A stretch of DNA of 64,000 nucleotides from Fasciolopsis buskii (GCA_008360955.1 LUCM01004193.1:642942-706941); one strand, 5' to 3'. Positions 24,601-40,000 are shown, counted from the stretch's first letter. Numbers and translations are program-made. Notes: generated by a model not told the origin, from the sequence alone.

Positions 24601-27600
24601 AGTTCTGCTCAATTTTATTCTGCATCCATTGTTTTCTGTTCCGCAAGGCATCGCTGTCCTGTTGCCGCAGCGAAAAGCCTTGGGCACTGTACATACGCAT
24701 TCACTGATTTGCTACTTTCATTTTGTCAGTAGGCTAAATATGGTGGCAAAATCAGCAGTGTGCCAATAAGGTTAAAGGAAAATCATGGATGTGCAATTGA
24801 TGAAATCAACAATGTTGCCGCAGTCGGCATAACTTCATGTGGCGCTTCCGACCTGTTATCATTAGCTATTGCAGAATTGCCGAGTGTTTGTTGCCAAGCT
24901 TTAACTTTCTTCATTAATCCGTGAAATATTGCACATCAATTGTAGGTGGGTAAGACTTTGTTCACGTTAGGGGTTAGAAAGAAACCGATCTGGGCACAGT
25001 ACTCAATTTTATTATTTCACCATCAACCGAGACTATCTCACCTTAAATGTTACTTTGGATTCGTTTTCCGGTTGACATTGTAGACTGACACATAAAAGCA
25101 GCGTCAAAATGCCGAAAACCACAATCGTAACAACAGATGCGACGAATGAAAACTCTCCCTCTTTTGGGGACTTGCCGTCAAAATAGATGAGACCAGCGTT
25201 CAGACAGATGATAACTAACACTGTGGGAAGTTAATGGCAGGAAAACAAGAAAATTAGGAATTAAAATCACCACTCGGAATAAGAGCTACTAATGCAATGA
25301 ATTTTCCCTTCTTCATCACTCACTAGTGTTATTTGTTACTGTTTATTTCCTTGAGTAGGAATTTCATGCTTCATGTGAATTAAATTATTGGTTCTCCTTA
25401 GTAAAAATCGGGATGCACATTGGTGACATGAACGAAAGTAAGTGAGGAAGGAGCTACAAAATATTTTCTGAGTCCTTCTTTTCGCGGCAGCGGATAATCC
25501 CTTACAAACCAGAATTGAAATAGTTCCCCAAAACAACTGAAACATGGATGCCTGCCACTTAATTCGACTAAGTTGTTTTAGGGCACAACGAAAAATCTAT
25601 TTTCGTGATAGAAGCAACCTCCGGCTTACCGAAAATCCGCCGTTCGTGAAATAATCTGAAGGTTATCAAATAGTGTTTCACTTTATCATCGGGCATTTAT
25701 TCACATTATTTCGCTTTTGAATGGAACATTCGTGATCTGATTAAAAAGATTGGAAGCTCAGAAAATAATATTCAGAATAGTTTGAGTGGTTTACTTCTTC
25801 ACATTTCACTGGCGAAAACTCATACTTATCGTTTAACCTTGGAAGATGGATCGCCAAAACTTAAAATTGCGCTCAACACAGAAACACTTCAGAAAAGAAT
25901 AATGGCTTCAGATTTCCCATGAGATATCTTTTTCAGGATATTTCATATTTGGTACAGCTATCAAGTATTGTTCTTTGTTTCCCGGTATAAAAAATGTAAC
26001 ATGTCCGTGAACCTGAGGCGGGACAGCATAAACAGAAAAAAATTCGAAATGGAGGAACTGACTTAGGAATAAGCAAATTAAGTTTTGTATTTTATTGGTT
26101 GTACAGGGTTATCATTAGCAAGGGACCGTCATACTGATATTAAAACGCAGATCAAAGAGCTCCTAGGTTCGCCATCCATTTTGACTGAACAGCATTTACG
26201 TGATTGTCAGCGAAACATGTAAACGGATGAAAAACTATTCGCATTCCATTTGCGAATTATCTTGTGCAATTTTGCATTGTGGTTAACTGATATAACCGTT
26301 TCAGTTTGAGCAGTTTTACTTGCACTTCTGTATCTTAGTTCCCGTTTGGTTGACTTTTCGTCCGGTTGCACACTTTTAATCGTTGGTTCATCACTAATAA
26401 ATATTTCGATCAGATTCAGTTTGTATACGAATAAATTATTTCGATTGTTGACCGGAACAAGAATAAGTGCCAAACTAAAAACAGTGATTAGGATACTGAC
26501 TGTCAGACTATTGGTGATACTGGTACTAATATTTCATTATTTCCGATAATCTGAAGAATGGCTTTTGAGAGACTCTGCAATTAAAGATTAGGACTGCGAT
26601 TTTAGTGAACTTTAGGTTATCCACTGAAAGAGATCTTATGGTCATCCTTCCAAAATCTCCGTTTCATAATGTGTTCGCAAACTGATGATCCGTTGAGAGA
26701 GCAGATGCAGCTAGTAGATTAAGTTTGATACAAACCGCCTTCCAAAAAACTATTTAGAATTTAAATTATAGTTCAGATTTCACTGGTTGTCCAACTTCTG
26801 CATGGATTTGCCAGTTATGAACCGGAAACAATGGTTTTCATGCAGCGCAATAGATTAAGAGAAAATGAACGTGACTAGCTGCCCAAATTCTGCTCGGCAG
26901 GTCTTTATTTCGCTACAACTGAATGTATACAAGTGCACTAAAAAGGAGTGTTATTTCACCGTCGTTGGTACAATTATCGGAACCAGGAAAAAACAGCAAG
27001 CAACGCCAGGTTAAATAAGCTAGTCAGTCGTGGGACGCCGCCACAACGGCTGCCGAGATCTATCCGCAGTCGTTCATAGACGAAACTTGTATGTTCATGC
27101 TTTTCGATGAGAATTAGGTTGTGGGAACCTGGTAACAGTCAGATGTTACTGTTAGATCAAGACTGATCACATCCTTACAACGGCTCCTTTAGTAAGTTCT
27201 TAGACAACAAATCAGCAAGTGAGAAATCCAACAGTTTGCTGGTAAATTTTCCGAATAAACTTGTCCTTCCTTTCCACTTACAGCAGTAATTATTTCTTTA
27301 AAAATAACTAACGTTCCGAATATATGAAGTCATAAAAAGCCATCAAGAGATTGATTGGATAGACGACATTGCAAATGAGTCGTGAAAAGCGTTAGAAATT
27401 TTATGCAGATAGGGACGAAGGCCAGAACAAGTAGCTTAAGTAAAACTTTACTATTGCAAACTAACAGGAAGTGCATGTGTGCATGCGCAAATACCAATGT
27501 ACGAAATAAATCTGTAGCGCCGTAGACTTCGTCAACCAATTTACCCAACCAATGAATTGATCGCGTGAGACGTAGGACGATGCACGATTGTTGCCACATT

Positions 27601-28023
27601 CGCTAAGCCAACTATCGACGGAGCATCAAAAATTGGTTTACAAATCAAAGTGGTAAAGCTGTTAAGAAATGAATTATATATCACAAATCCTTGGTAAAGG
27701 CGGTCTGAAGCCAGGAGTCCAAGGCATATTATAACTGCAGAATTCACGTGAAAGTCATTGATAGTGAAAGCGAAATGAAAGCATCTTTAAAATCCTTCAA
27801 ATGCATTGTCATGCAGCAAAGGAAGTATCATTTAGACTAAAAGGAAATGAGTAAGCTGACCATATAAGTTATTAAGAAATACGTGCTAACTGATCCCTAG
27901 GTAGTAGGTGGGTCTTTCTAGGGGATTATTTGATCAGAAAGAAAATTAGATAGGGTAATATTTTTCTACGGTTTACTGGCATACGTGATTGCGGTAATGG
28001 CGATAGTGGCGAAGGCGGTACTG

Positions 28024-28071
<48 letters not shown>

Positions 28072-31000
28072 ATAGTAATAGTAGCAATATTTACAATTGG
28101 CTGTAAAGATAAAGGGAAGAAATACACACGCCCACACTCCACCGGTATATAAGAGGTTTGTTAAAGACTAATTTATTGACCTAGTTTGCAATGGATTCTG
28201 TATTACGTGTAAGCAGACCGAGAGAAATTTCAATGAACAATCTATTTTTGTTTAGTAGTCTCGTAAACCTCTCTTCTCAACGTAAAAGCTTGGCTGAAAT
28301 TCATAGATTTTCATTCGCACTGCATGTTTGCTACCTCTACCTCGGGAAATGGTGATATGAGTTTGACTGGATTGTAGAAAGGTTGGTTGGAAGATACAAA
28401 AACGCAAGAAAGTTGCTCATTTACACACAAATTTGTAGCACAACTACTTGAAACCTACATAAAAGATAGGTGTTGGTCATAGTGATCCACTGCGATGCCG
28501 GAGTTGGTCCAAGGCGATCTCTTCGGGGTGTGAAACACAGTTTGACGTACTGCTTGAACGAGTACGGTGCGTTAGATACCGTGCGGCATTGCGAACTGAC
28601 TGAACTGGCGCTTGCACTGAAAAATAACAACCAGGAAGAATTGGCAATTTGCGATTAGAAACTTAGAAATAATGCAGTGAGACAGCTCGCTTCTCCGTAT
28701 GGATATTCTGTTGAAGATACCAGAAGCAATGCTTCTCCCAAAGGTATTTCGCAAGGAAGTTTGACCTGAAAATCTTTCAGCCCTCCTCATTGGAAGTTCT
28801 ACAGCAAGTACACTGAACTACTGAACAAATTTTAATCCCGTATAAAACGTCAGTGGTTCTTATATTTCTGTTTCCATTGAAATGATGTTTTTGTGAAGGG
28901 TTTATTCGAGATGGCAAAAATAAAATAAAAGGAACAGAAATTTAATGATTTAAGTAGTGAATATTGACAATTCTAATGCTTTCAAATTTGCCCGGTCATA
29001 CAGAAAGTGAATTGTGAGTAATACATTCACTTCGACTCTGTTTCGTAGAGGGAGGAGGCGAGGGATTGGAAGATCAAATTATCTGAGGAAAGGAATGAAT
29101 AAAACCGTGTATTTTATATTTGGGGGAAAATTTCATAGTTTCGCGGTGTTTTTGATGGTTTTCTTATATAAAATCAGTTGAGCTTTCTACATATTAAATA
29201 GTCACTCTTTTCGCAGATCCCTCCTTTGTGCCCACTTTTATACACACCGATAAATTTAATTTACTGTCTCTCCTCCTGCCCTTCTGCTTTTAACTACATC
29301 AGCTCACCTATTTATTTAACTGCCAACTAAATCACTTAATGAAGGTAACTCACCTACTGACTGGTGGACTGATTCATTATACAACAGACCCCGTCATTGG
29401 GGTAATGGTGAGCATACGGGTATACATAGACACATGTTTTCACACGAATTTTTAGTCGACGTCGATCCAGAGGCGAGATTATAATTTAGTCTGCTAATAC
29501 TAGACCGTTTCCAATCGATGACTGTGTGGAAGAGCCGTGCATTCTATAGCTTCCCTATTTCGTGATTCGTCATAACTAGTGGGAGGGAGGATATTCGAAC
29601 TGCAAAACCTCTACCGTAATCCTGCTCATATGATAATCATAACCCAAGAGGATCTTTGAGTAGACACAAAACCAGTAAAACTTGAATGCTAACAAACGAC
29701 TTTAAATCAATAAACTAACAAATCACTAATATTGATAATGATCTTGATTGGGGTATTTTGCTGATTCAGTGGTTCAGAAGTGAAAAGCATAAAAGTGATA
29801 TTAAAACCCAGAAAGTAGAACGAATGACATCGCAGTGTTTCTTTATAGATTGTCTTTTTTGTTTACACAGACGAATCAACCTACAACTAATTTACTCGTG
29901 TTCCCCACAAACGAAATTTATGCGCACCTTTCCGATTTCCTAAACATTTGGTGTAGGAGAAATTTGTTGTGATTGGAAATATTCCACGCAAGAACCAACT
30001 TCGACAACGCAAAACACGATATTACACGTCACATTAGGCACAAAAGAAGTTCCAGCCGACACATCGTTTTCCCCACCAGACCGTATAATTAAACGTCGCT
30101 TTCCCACAGACTACAAAGAAACCCGGTGATTTACTCACACAGTGAAAATAATTCTCAGTTGACGAATTCTACCTGTGACAATAACTGTATGAGTTGAAAG
30201 AATTGCAAATTTAAGTCGGATTAGTAATCGCGGTTTCCAGGCTGAAACGCAGTTTTCATTTCACCAAGTATGTATTAAATGATTTCATTTCCGTTCAACT
30301 AGTTGATTTCAGATTAAACAACTTGTAGCAATTTGGCCTTTGTAATCTGCACAAAGTAACTGAGTTTTCGCACAAGCAGTGGACAGGTGCAAACGAAGTG
30401 AAAATCGGTTGAATTCGCTAACTGACAGTAATCACTCATTTATTGAACAGCCTCAAGGATTGTGCAGTATTTTCACGCTAGTATCCAATTGACATTTGCG
30501 GCTATCCTGTAGCCACCATCCGGTACAAAGAGGCTGCGTTCTGGGGTCACATGACAGCCTGCTTGCCTCCGTGATCCACTGATGACTCATATCAAGCATA
30601 CGATTCAATCACATCTTGACGGTCAATGGGTGGAGGGAGGCCTGACGAATTTGGCCTACTAGTCTTCTAGCTGGGTGTTGAGCTGACAACCTAATAAGAA
30701 AAAAAGTGAGCGGCAGAATAACTGATCGAAGCAGGTAGGTTTCCACTCAGCCATTCCCTGCCGGTTGAGAACGCCGATCGTTCTTCGGCTTAACGACTGG
30801 CCTCCGGAGCTGTACTGGCCTCCAACCCTAGACGAATCGCACAAACAATAAATTCCATACTACATCGGTCGTCGTGCAGGAGAACCGGCAACGTGCTGCC
30901 CACTACTTCGGACAGAGCAGGTAAGGATAAGTTTGAGCCCAATCACTTTCCCAGTTGGCTCAACGTCCCATTGCCTCGTGGATGAGAGTTTTGAGTCAGA

Positions 31001-34000
31001 GGTTCCGGTTGGGGTTTCCAAAGTAAACCTCCCCTTACCGTGTGGTAGACCATGAAATATGGCTCTCCGGATTACTTCAACGTTCTTTCTAAGGGAAACT
31101 TTTCTAATTCCAATCCTTCTTACTTATGGACCACGTGAGATTCCACAAAGAATTGCTGCTCGATGGAAGCGTTAAATGGAAGGCAGGATATAACTTAGAA
31201 GCATTGCATATGCCGAAGTGTTTATTCCATTTGTTTGTCTTCATATTCTGCACGCCCAACCAAATAGGGCAACAAGCTGCCTTAGCTAGAAATTTTAAGT
31301 GAAATCCATGTTTTATCTCCGAAAAGGACTTACAAGAAACCACCTTCACCATTGTCGTTCGTTGCCCAAGTACCCAGTCATTCGCTCAGTTCACTCTTCG
31401 GGTATCAGGTGATCCGGTTTCGACTCTCATGGTTTGGCTGTGGTTTGGGTAGTTCGAAGCGTGAGAACTGAGTACATTGTTAGAATGGATCCCAATCAAC
31501 AGTCGTTTTTGTGCTGTCCGGTTGAACGGTTCCCTACTAATCAGCATTAGTCGACTGAAGCGACACTGTTTTTCGCCTTATGTGTGTGTGCCTCTATGGT
31601 ATGCAGCTATCCTGAGGCCACAGAAGAGTTCTGCCAGAACTTTTCCCGATTTTCCCGAAGTGCACGTTAAACAGACCTTGCGTCATTTGCCGGTGATTTC
31701 GACACCCGAGTCAGCTACTTAAAAGAAAAAAACGTCACATTGGAGGTCCATATTCTGTCCCGTCGACCGCATCGACAACGGTAATCGTCTCATCCAAGTT
31801 AGCTGCGACAACCGGCCATCTGTGACAAACACAAACCTTGGACACAAAAAGCGATATCAGCTCACCTGGCAATGTCTTTCTTTACGGTGTTGGATCCAGA
31901 ATGTTTACACAGCCATCGATCACGGGTAACACCGATCACTTGAGAATTTTGATCATTTTGATCCACGCCAGTAGAATCAGATCATACCTTAGTCCGTGCT
32001 CGCTTTCATTTGTATCTAATGTGTGGTCAAACCAAGCGTTCTGCACAGTGAATTCTAGGCGATAAATCGCTGATTTCAGTCCCAGTCGAAGCTTTCACCA
32101 TGGTTGTCGTCTCAATGAAATGCCCAGGATCCAAGCGGAAACCGGGAGCTGATCAAAGGGGCCTTCAACTCAACGGGAACTGTTACGCAAGACTCATGTC
32201 CACGGAAACTTCAGAAACCATGAATATTCCCAACTTCAGTTGCATTTTAGATGCACATTTATCCATCCCAGCCACCTCAAATACCAGACAATGAGACGCG
32301 TAAACCTCTGAGACGTCAACTAACGAAGACCACAAGAAATGACGGCAAGCAGTAGTCGATGTATGCATCGACAATGTTGGCAGCTTTTCCAGAATGATTA
32401 CGAATACTGATCCACAGAGGCCGAGGGTAGGCGAAGCAATCAAGGAATCCGACGGCTTACTGATTCACTGTCATAAGCGTCGATGGAAACGTTGGGCAGA
32501 ACACTTTAGGGCCCGCCTACTGGGCCCACTACCACAGTCGGCCTCCAAGTTGTGCTTGCTAGTGAAACAATACGGTTGAATATCAGTCTTCCAACAGAAA
32601 TGGAGGTTTTCACGGAGTTAGATTTTCTTAAAAGCCACAGTTTCTGGACCAAATTGGCTGTCTCCGTCCTCCTTCAAGGATGGTGGAAAGTGTAGACATC
32701 GGAGTTAACCAAGCGCTGGGAATCAGTTTGAGTAAGGGATGAGAGTCCTAAGGATTGGTAAGAGTCGGTGACTGTACCAATAAACAGTGAACGTTATAGA
32801 TCTTGATATGAAAATCGCAGAGAAATTGCATTCCAGCTGCTCTCAGAGATTACCGTGCGGCCATAATCTAGTATTCGCGGAAGGCCTATGGGTGAGAATT
32901 ATGGCTGTTTCCAATTGGGTAAGGGTTGCATTGATCAAATCTTCACGATAAAGCAATCACACTGACGGATCTGACCTTCCCCGACATATACGAGCTTACA
33001 AGCACACGCAGATATCCATAATATGGTTCCACCGAACTTGAACAACGTACATGCACACACACACACACAAACAGATCCAGGCACACTGACATGCAGATCT
33101 AGAGACCTTGTGCCGTAACTATCTCCGTCAAACAACTTCGCGCATCTTTATACAATCATCCGGTTGCAGTCACACAATCATATGACTATTTGAAAGCGAT
33201 TCGAAGACTCGGTGACATTCGGCTTTTCATTTTTTGTTAACTTTGTTTACACTCGTTAATTACAGTACATTTTCCGACCAACGAAGTCCATTGACTGTGC
33301 AACCACCACTGGTCGGGAATCGAAGTCAACCACTCCTAAAAAAATCCTTAACGCAACTAGGAGCAAAGTCTTTCGCAATGAATTAACAAAAGGTTGTCAG
33401 CAACGGTCGCTTTTCTTTTGTAAGTGATGTGGCTCATTGTCGCACTTAGTGGCATTCTGGCTTTAGAAATATCTCCTGTTCTGGATAGCTGTTCAACCCA
33501 TAATTTTCTAGTCGGTCTTTTGCCAATCCTCTTCTGAGTAGATGGTTCTACGAGGTACCAACCAGAGGACGTTAGTACAAGGTAAATGGTTGCAAAAATT
33601 GAAAACTAGTGATAAGGATGAAGTTCTTAAAAATAATCATCTTTTATTTCCTATTATTTTGTTATACGAAAACTGCACAAAAGTCTGACTGACGGAGAAG
33701 AGACAAACGGCGTAAGACTCGAGCAGGCAACCCCCAAGTCCGAAATCGACAGTAGTGTTTGTGAGATAATTATTGAGTGAAATGGATCATGCACCAGGTC
33801 CACTTGATTGTAAATTTGTAAATAGAATACAGCTGAATGCAACCTTTTGTCTCTTGTGCTGGGTTTTGTCATTTTCATACAAATGGAAATTTCGTTACTG
33901 GGAGATATGGTGGATAGAAAACAAAAACCAAATGCGCGAAGTGAGGCTGTGCAGGTTTGGTGGATGTCGATTGGTTCAACAAGTCAAACTTAGTCAACCG

Positions 34001-37000
34001 TGATCGTGTTAGAATCAGCCCACACTGTGGTTTATCCCAGTTTAACTATAGAGCCATGCCAAAGGTTCCTTAGTGCTTTATGTGCCAGTTCGAGTAGTTA
34101 ACCACTGAAGTCACGCAAGGATATGAAATTTATCCGAGTAATTTTTTCTAATTTTGCTGCCCACTATTTTATTCGTTGAAGGATCAGTCTTAGTCCACCT
34201 GGAAAAATTCGACATATTCCTTACGGTCGACAGTGCTACATTTTTTGTTGATATGTGGTTTATTTGATTTTACTAACTGTTTTTCAGTCAGCGTCTACAT
34301 TCAGCTTATTCTTGGAAAACTTGGAAACATTGTATAGCAATTTCACCTGTGTTAGCTCTCATGAAAAGCACACAGACATCGCTGCTTAACTGGAGTGCAA
34401 ACCTAGGATCAAATATCGTGAATCCGAGGGCATACCATTTAAATTGAACAGTGCTGACAACACGAGTACAATGTTCCCTTGGCTTGTAATAATAGGTGGG
34501 GGTTGAGGCTGCATGATGAAACGTTGGAAAACCTGCACTAAGTATTGCGGTAGTAAAAACGATCAAGTAACAAAGCTCTGTCTTGTTGCCTGAAGTCTTT
34601 TTGGTTCATAAAGGAAGTTCTTCAGCTGACGTGTGAAGTTCTTAGATCCGTCAAATTTGGCATCAGGTGTGCAAACTATATTAATGCGGTAATCTTGATA
34701 AACCGGCGAGAGCCTGTCTAGTTAGCTTGGCTTCAGAATTGTTCGTCCCGTTTTCATGTTCCGCTTCAAACACGACGGATGTCCACTGTTGATGTTATCA
34801 AACAACGTCGAGACAGTTGTACATGGTTTCGAGTAGAACCTAGTTAATACAAAATGAATCTCTGAACTATACGTGGCCGGAGTATAAGGAACATTTGTAA
34901 AGTATACAGCAACTACACGGTGCACTCCCAAATACTGCCTTTATGGCTCAATTAAGTGTGCCAAGTGCTTTTCTTCTATCGCGTGGACTGATATAGTTCC
35001 GTAAGATTACTCGTCCAGTTTTACGGAAAATTTCATGCTGCCAGTCAAACAGTTTACATCTTGACTTTGCACCTAGTTTCAAATTCATGCAATTTCTTTT
35101 CATGGTACAAGTAGAGTACTCTTCATGTCCTACGTAATTCGACAAAATATGACCTAAATGCTTTTCTCGTAACTCGATTTTGTTTAAAAGCTCAACTGTG
35201 CGAAATCATTACGACAATTCTAATTTCATTTTGCCATTATTCACTGCTCAAAAAGGTCTGATGTTTATCACAACCCCTGGCTCACATTGATTTGAGAAAT
35301 CCACAAAATACCCCAGCTAGTAAGACACCTCATAGAACGAATGTACATCCTTTTTCATCCTGTTGGAACAAGATGGAAAAAACGCTTATTCCCCGAGGAC
35401 ATTAATCTATCGTCTCGTTGTCCCTTAAGGGTTAGGCATTTTCTGCACATACGAGTTCACTTCCTTTGTTGTATTTTTCTCTGCTCCAAAACAAATTACC
35501 ATTTCCTGAATTCTAACTAACACTACTGTATAAGGTTCGCTGGTTTCCTTTTGAACGAGGGTACGTGGAATACCAGATATCTTGACACAGAGCAAGACTA
35601 AACAAGATTGACTGAACGTAACCGGGCTTACTTGACTGCACCATTCACTTTTGTCATGTGTCATGGTTCTACCTCATTATCGGTCTGTCTATGGGTGGAT
35701 ACCTTCACCTTCTCAGATGCGCTTGAAATATGGGAAACGCTTTACTTCTGTTTTGTTTCTTGCCCGGTAGTGGAATTTGAGCAGACGTACGAAAAGAAGT
35801 CTGAAGTGTGCTTTACTCGAACTTTCTTGCTCATTTAAGACATTCTGCATTCGGCTATAGGCAGTAGTGTTTTTTCCAAGCAGATGAGAGATTGCTTTAA
35901 TGATTAGGTAACCTTTAAGATATCATCAAAGAACCAAAATTTTCAAGAAAGCTTGCTTTATTCCCCCAGAAAAATTTGTGGTGTTTGCGAATAACGAACT
36001 GGGTTGTTAAAATTGAAAAATATTCCTCGATGAGCACTGTCCATCAGAGCAACTGTTACTATTGGCCCACTGATTCAAAACTACAATTTTGTATTAGGGC
36101 TTTCACTTCTCACGGTTTAGCCAGTTGGGTTAGAAAACTTTCTAACACAATCTAATTAAGGTAGACGAGTCAATCGTATTTTGGATAAAGATAAAGAAAT
36201 ATTGGTTTAAAAGACCGTCCTGAAGAAGGTTAACAGGAGCAATTGGAACACTGGGTACGCATACGATGACGTTACATTTGTCTGTCATTTTAGGAACCGT
36301 TTTATGAGGTACATAAGGGGTAGCGCTGTTTTACTTCCTTCTTGGATTTCAGTACCGTGAAGTCAATTTATTTACGGCATGATTAATTATGCAACACCAG
36401 GTCTTAGCTGACCAGCAAGAATTATGGATGCACCACAAGCCTGTTTCAGTTATTTTGTGAACAAACGTCGGTGCTGCACGTTCGAAGGGTTCGAAATCCT
36501 GTTGAAATCCGGGACAAATAATTGTGTTGTCCAGTGTATCGGATTAGCTACTTAGGTTGTTGATAGGCTGCCTACTGGAAATCAAAAGGAGCATAATCAA
36601 AAATCCGACCAACATGGGCACCTCAAGATTAAGGATTGACTCCAAAATAATAAGTTAATGTCGTTCGATAAACATTTTCTTTTTTCACTGAACAACTGAT
36701 GCAGAGGTTGAGCCACTTGAAAAAAACATGCTTTAGGTTTTTAGAAACGATGCACTGCCATAGACCTTGATGTTACCTGGGCGGTTGAACGGGGGAAGAT
36801 AGAATTCGAAATGGGAAGTTTTGAAACCTACGTGCGTGATGGTAACTGCTTGATTACCACCGATCAGTACGAACAAAGCATCTCCTTTCCTCCTAGTAAA
36901 CAGAAAACTCCAACACTGGTGGTATTTTTAGTTACTCAGTCAGTGATTACTTCTTAATCTCAATGATACCCCGTAATGGTGGTTGTGTTTGCTTTTTAGC

Positions 37001-40000
37001 TTAATCAACCCATATAAAATGCCAGTAAAACAAAATATCACTAACCAGGGAGCCGAACTTCTTCACTAACAAAACACGCACCGCAGGCATCAAAAATTAA
37101 AAAAATATAAAAAGTGAGCTGCAGGCTGCAAGAAACAGGCCTCGCTATGTGTTGCAAGAGACAACATTCTTCAGCGGTAAATGGCTCACTGTTCACCCCC
37201 TAAAGCTGAGCGTGGTAAGGTTAAAGAATTTCTGATGACGGAAAAAGCAAGCGAAAATTGAGAAGTATCTGTGCTTCAACTGTCTGACTCTAAGCAATAC
37301 CCAAAAGTTCAATTTGATCAGGATTATTGATGCTCTAACTGTCTTGGTTCAACAACATCACTCAACTTTGTACTAAGTTTACATGCGGCAGAAAACTTAT
37401 ATTTCTAGACACGGTGACTGTCGGGTTTCCAGGCTGTTTTGTGCATTTCTGGTTATATAAATGCACAACGCAAGTGTCTACAACTAAATAGTTTAATCTC
37501 ATCGGGCTACTCTGACCAGAAAAGGTAGAGGAAAATATTAAATCACCTCCTCGTCTGCTGTGCCCAAATGTCAACAGAGTGTACCAGTATAACTTCTGCC
37601 CGCATCCGTAGATATGGACAGTTCATTCGAATATCTTGGCATAATACTTATTTGGGGCTAAAATGCAGGATCTTTGATGTGATATGTATTGCAGTGAGGC
37701 TTCGCCGAACTTTCCCAGTGGTAGAATTTTAGGCATCCTTTTGTCCCCCAGTCCGTTAACAAAGGGTAATCAGAATGGTCTCATGTAGATGATGTTGACA
37801 TATCTAATTTTACTTTGGCAATGAAATCGCGGATTCAAACAATGTAACATCTAACATCAAAAGTTACAATGTCAAAATTTCCACTTAAGCCGCGGTTGTT
37901 CTGCACAAGACCTTAAGACTGACTAGCCGAAGTTTTACCGTATGTGTTTCGCTTTCAACAGCTGTTAAGATAAGAATCGTGAATAGCCAAAGGAAACCTA
38001 ATCTGGACGAGAAATAGTCATTCTGCCTTGCTTTTTTAGTTACGGTATCCGGCATATGATTGGTTTGGTGATGGGGTCCAACCATTATATGCAAGCACGT
38101 GAAATTTAATATGCACGTGATAAATTACTTCACAGTCTACCTAGTAAATGCGCCGACTCCCACAGTATGAGATTTGTGCTGGTTAGTGTGACATAGGTGG
38201 TCCCAAGTTCTGAACACGCTTTCTCGTTTGATGGGGTTAGCCATTCCAGCTTGAACAAAACGGTGCTGACAATTGTTCAGTTACAGCAACCAATAGTGTA
38301 AAACTTGTTTTTTCAGTTACGAAAACTACACCTCAGGTTGAACATAATTAGCTATCCGTAGGTTGAGAACATACGCAAGGGATGTAACGGTAATGGATTT
38401 TGATTCAGTTAATCCATTTTTCTGGTCAGTGATCAACGCTTCTGCAGCGGCATCGCATCGGTTACGTCAATCGATGAGGTGAGTGAATAGGTTGCATGAG
38501 AAAGTCGTTAGACCAAAGTGGTCAGCAGAAGGATCGACCAGTGAGTGTTGATCACTGAAGAACAATATAGGAAATTCGATTCTGGCTAATGGACGAACAT
38601 TTTATCTAGTTTCTAAACATCAGAACCGAATGACATAAGGAGCGTATCGAAAATTATATGCGCCATGTATTGGTTTTAATTGTGAATGGTACAATGCTAA
38701 CAGCATAGCGTTGTTGGTAGATGTAATGCGCCAACGTTCCGACTACCGTGGGTAGTCTTTCTCGAGACAAGATTGCAAAACTTGCTTTAAGAAGGACCAC
38801 CCACGGTAGTCGAAACGTTGGCGCATTACATCTACCAACAACGCTGGTTGTTAACATTATTTTATTCACAATAAGAACATTTTATCAGTTCGACTTGGTT
38901 TTTCTCACCAGAGATAGTGAGAACTGGAGATAGCGGCCGCTAGATAAGATAGAATGAGGATTTGCAGTCCAAGTAGAGCAGAAGTCTCACGTTTATTTCG
39001 TTTTCAAAACAAATGGTTACCACTCGCTCAGGGATAGGGTACGAGGGGAGTACGGCCATGTTTGACTCACTGGCTTGGCTGATTCCACGGTTGCCGATGC
39101 ATAGATGCTTGCAGGCTCTCGTCATTCGCTGGCAATGTGATTTGATAGACATTGTCCCCGAGTGGTTCAGTCGCAGCGGAACCGTTATCATCAGACGGTA
39201 GTATGAAAATAAAACTTTGTTGTCCACTGAAGTCACAAAGAGGACGAGAACAGAACGTGCCTTTAACTAATACTACTATTAAAAATAACGCTAATACTAA
39301 GAACATGTGCTGATAAATTCAACGCAAACACATGATGGAATCTAAAGCAGGAATTGTGGAAGACATAAAATGCAATGTTCTTTGATTTAAAAAATGCCAA
39401 ATTGGTTAAAAGTACCATCGTGACCAAAGTGCGATGCATTTCCCATGGGAAAATAGTATTATCAAAACTGGTAAGTGAAACAAAAAATATTTTGATCAAC
39501 GGTCGTTCATTTGAATTGTTTCGGATGGCCATTGAACCCGCAAACAATCTTCTGCAGTTAGAGTGTCATCAATGCTCTACTATACCGGAAAAACCGGGCC
39601 GCGTTCAAAGTTCTTGCACATACCTTCCTCTGACTGGATTTGTGAGTATTTTGCAGGGATCAAAGTAATCGCCAAGGATGGGACCAAATGTGACAAGACA
39701 AAAACTTATACTCTGAACTGTTTACCTGCGTTTTCCGCTCTACAGATATCACCTGGATTTTGCTATTCAGTACATTTAAGCTCACTGTGTAAACAATCTA
39801 AATGATGACGGGGGACAAAGTTTGTACCCTAATGAGTGTGTGAAACAAGGTGAGTCATTTATCGAAAATCGACAATTTAAATCTAAGAAAAATATTTAAT
39901 CCATCTGAAGTTTACTGGTTCAAAGGATTCACAAGGAAGCAATTAAATCTTACCGAAGAATTAAGACAGAAGCAGCCACCAACGAATAGGCGAATAACGT

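Larger units (their letters stand above)
25656..39070 (-). other. Long CAT intron (13.4 kb)
   Basis: It holds the (TAG)n tract, the antisense RTE remnant, an (AC)n tract and hairpin-repeat copy 2, all listed separately. Between them are only short unmatched frames. A further loop exon could hide here, because that part of CAT proteins is poorly conserved. Confidence 0.7.

Noticed and set aside
30570..30610. CTGATGACTC as a hammerhead core
   Set aside because: The expected GAAA box is absent (CGATTC) and stem II does not pair.
37885..38094. Minus-strand frame with [15 protein letters not shown] as a possible missing CAT exon
   Set aside because: Its possible donor leaves the wrong phase for the next exon and no suitable acceptor gives the required entry phase.
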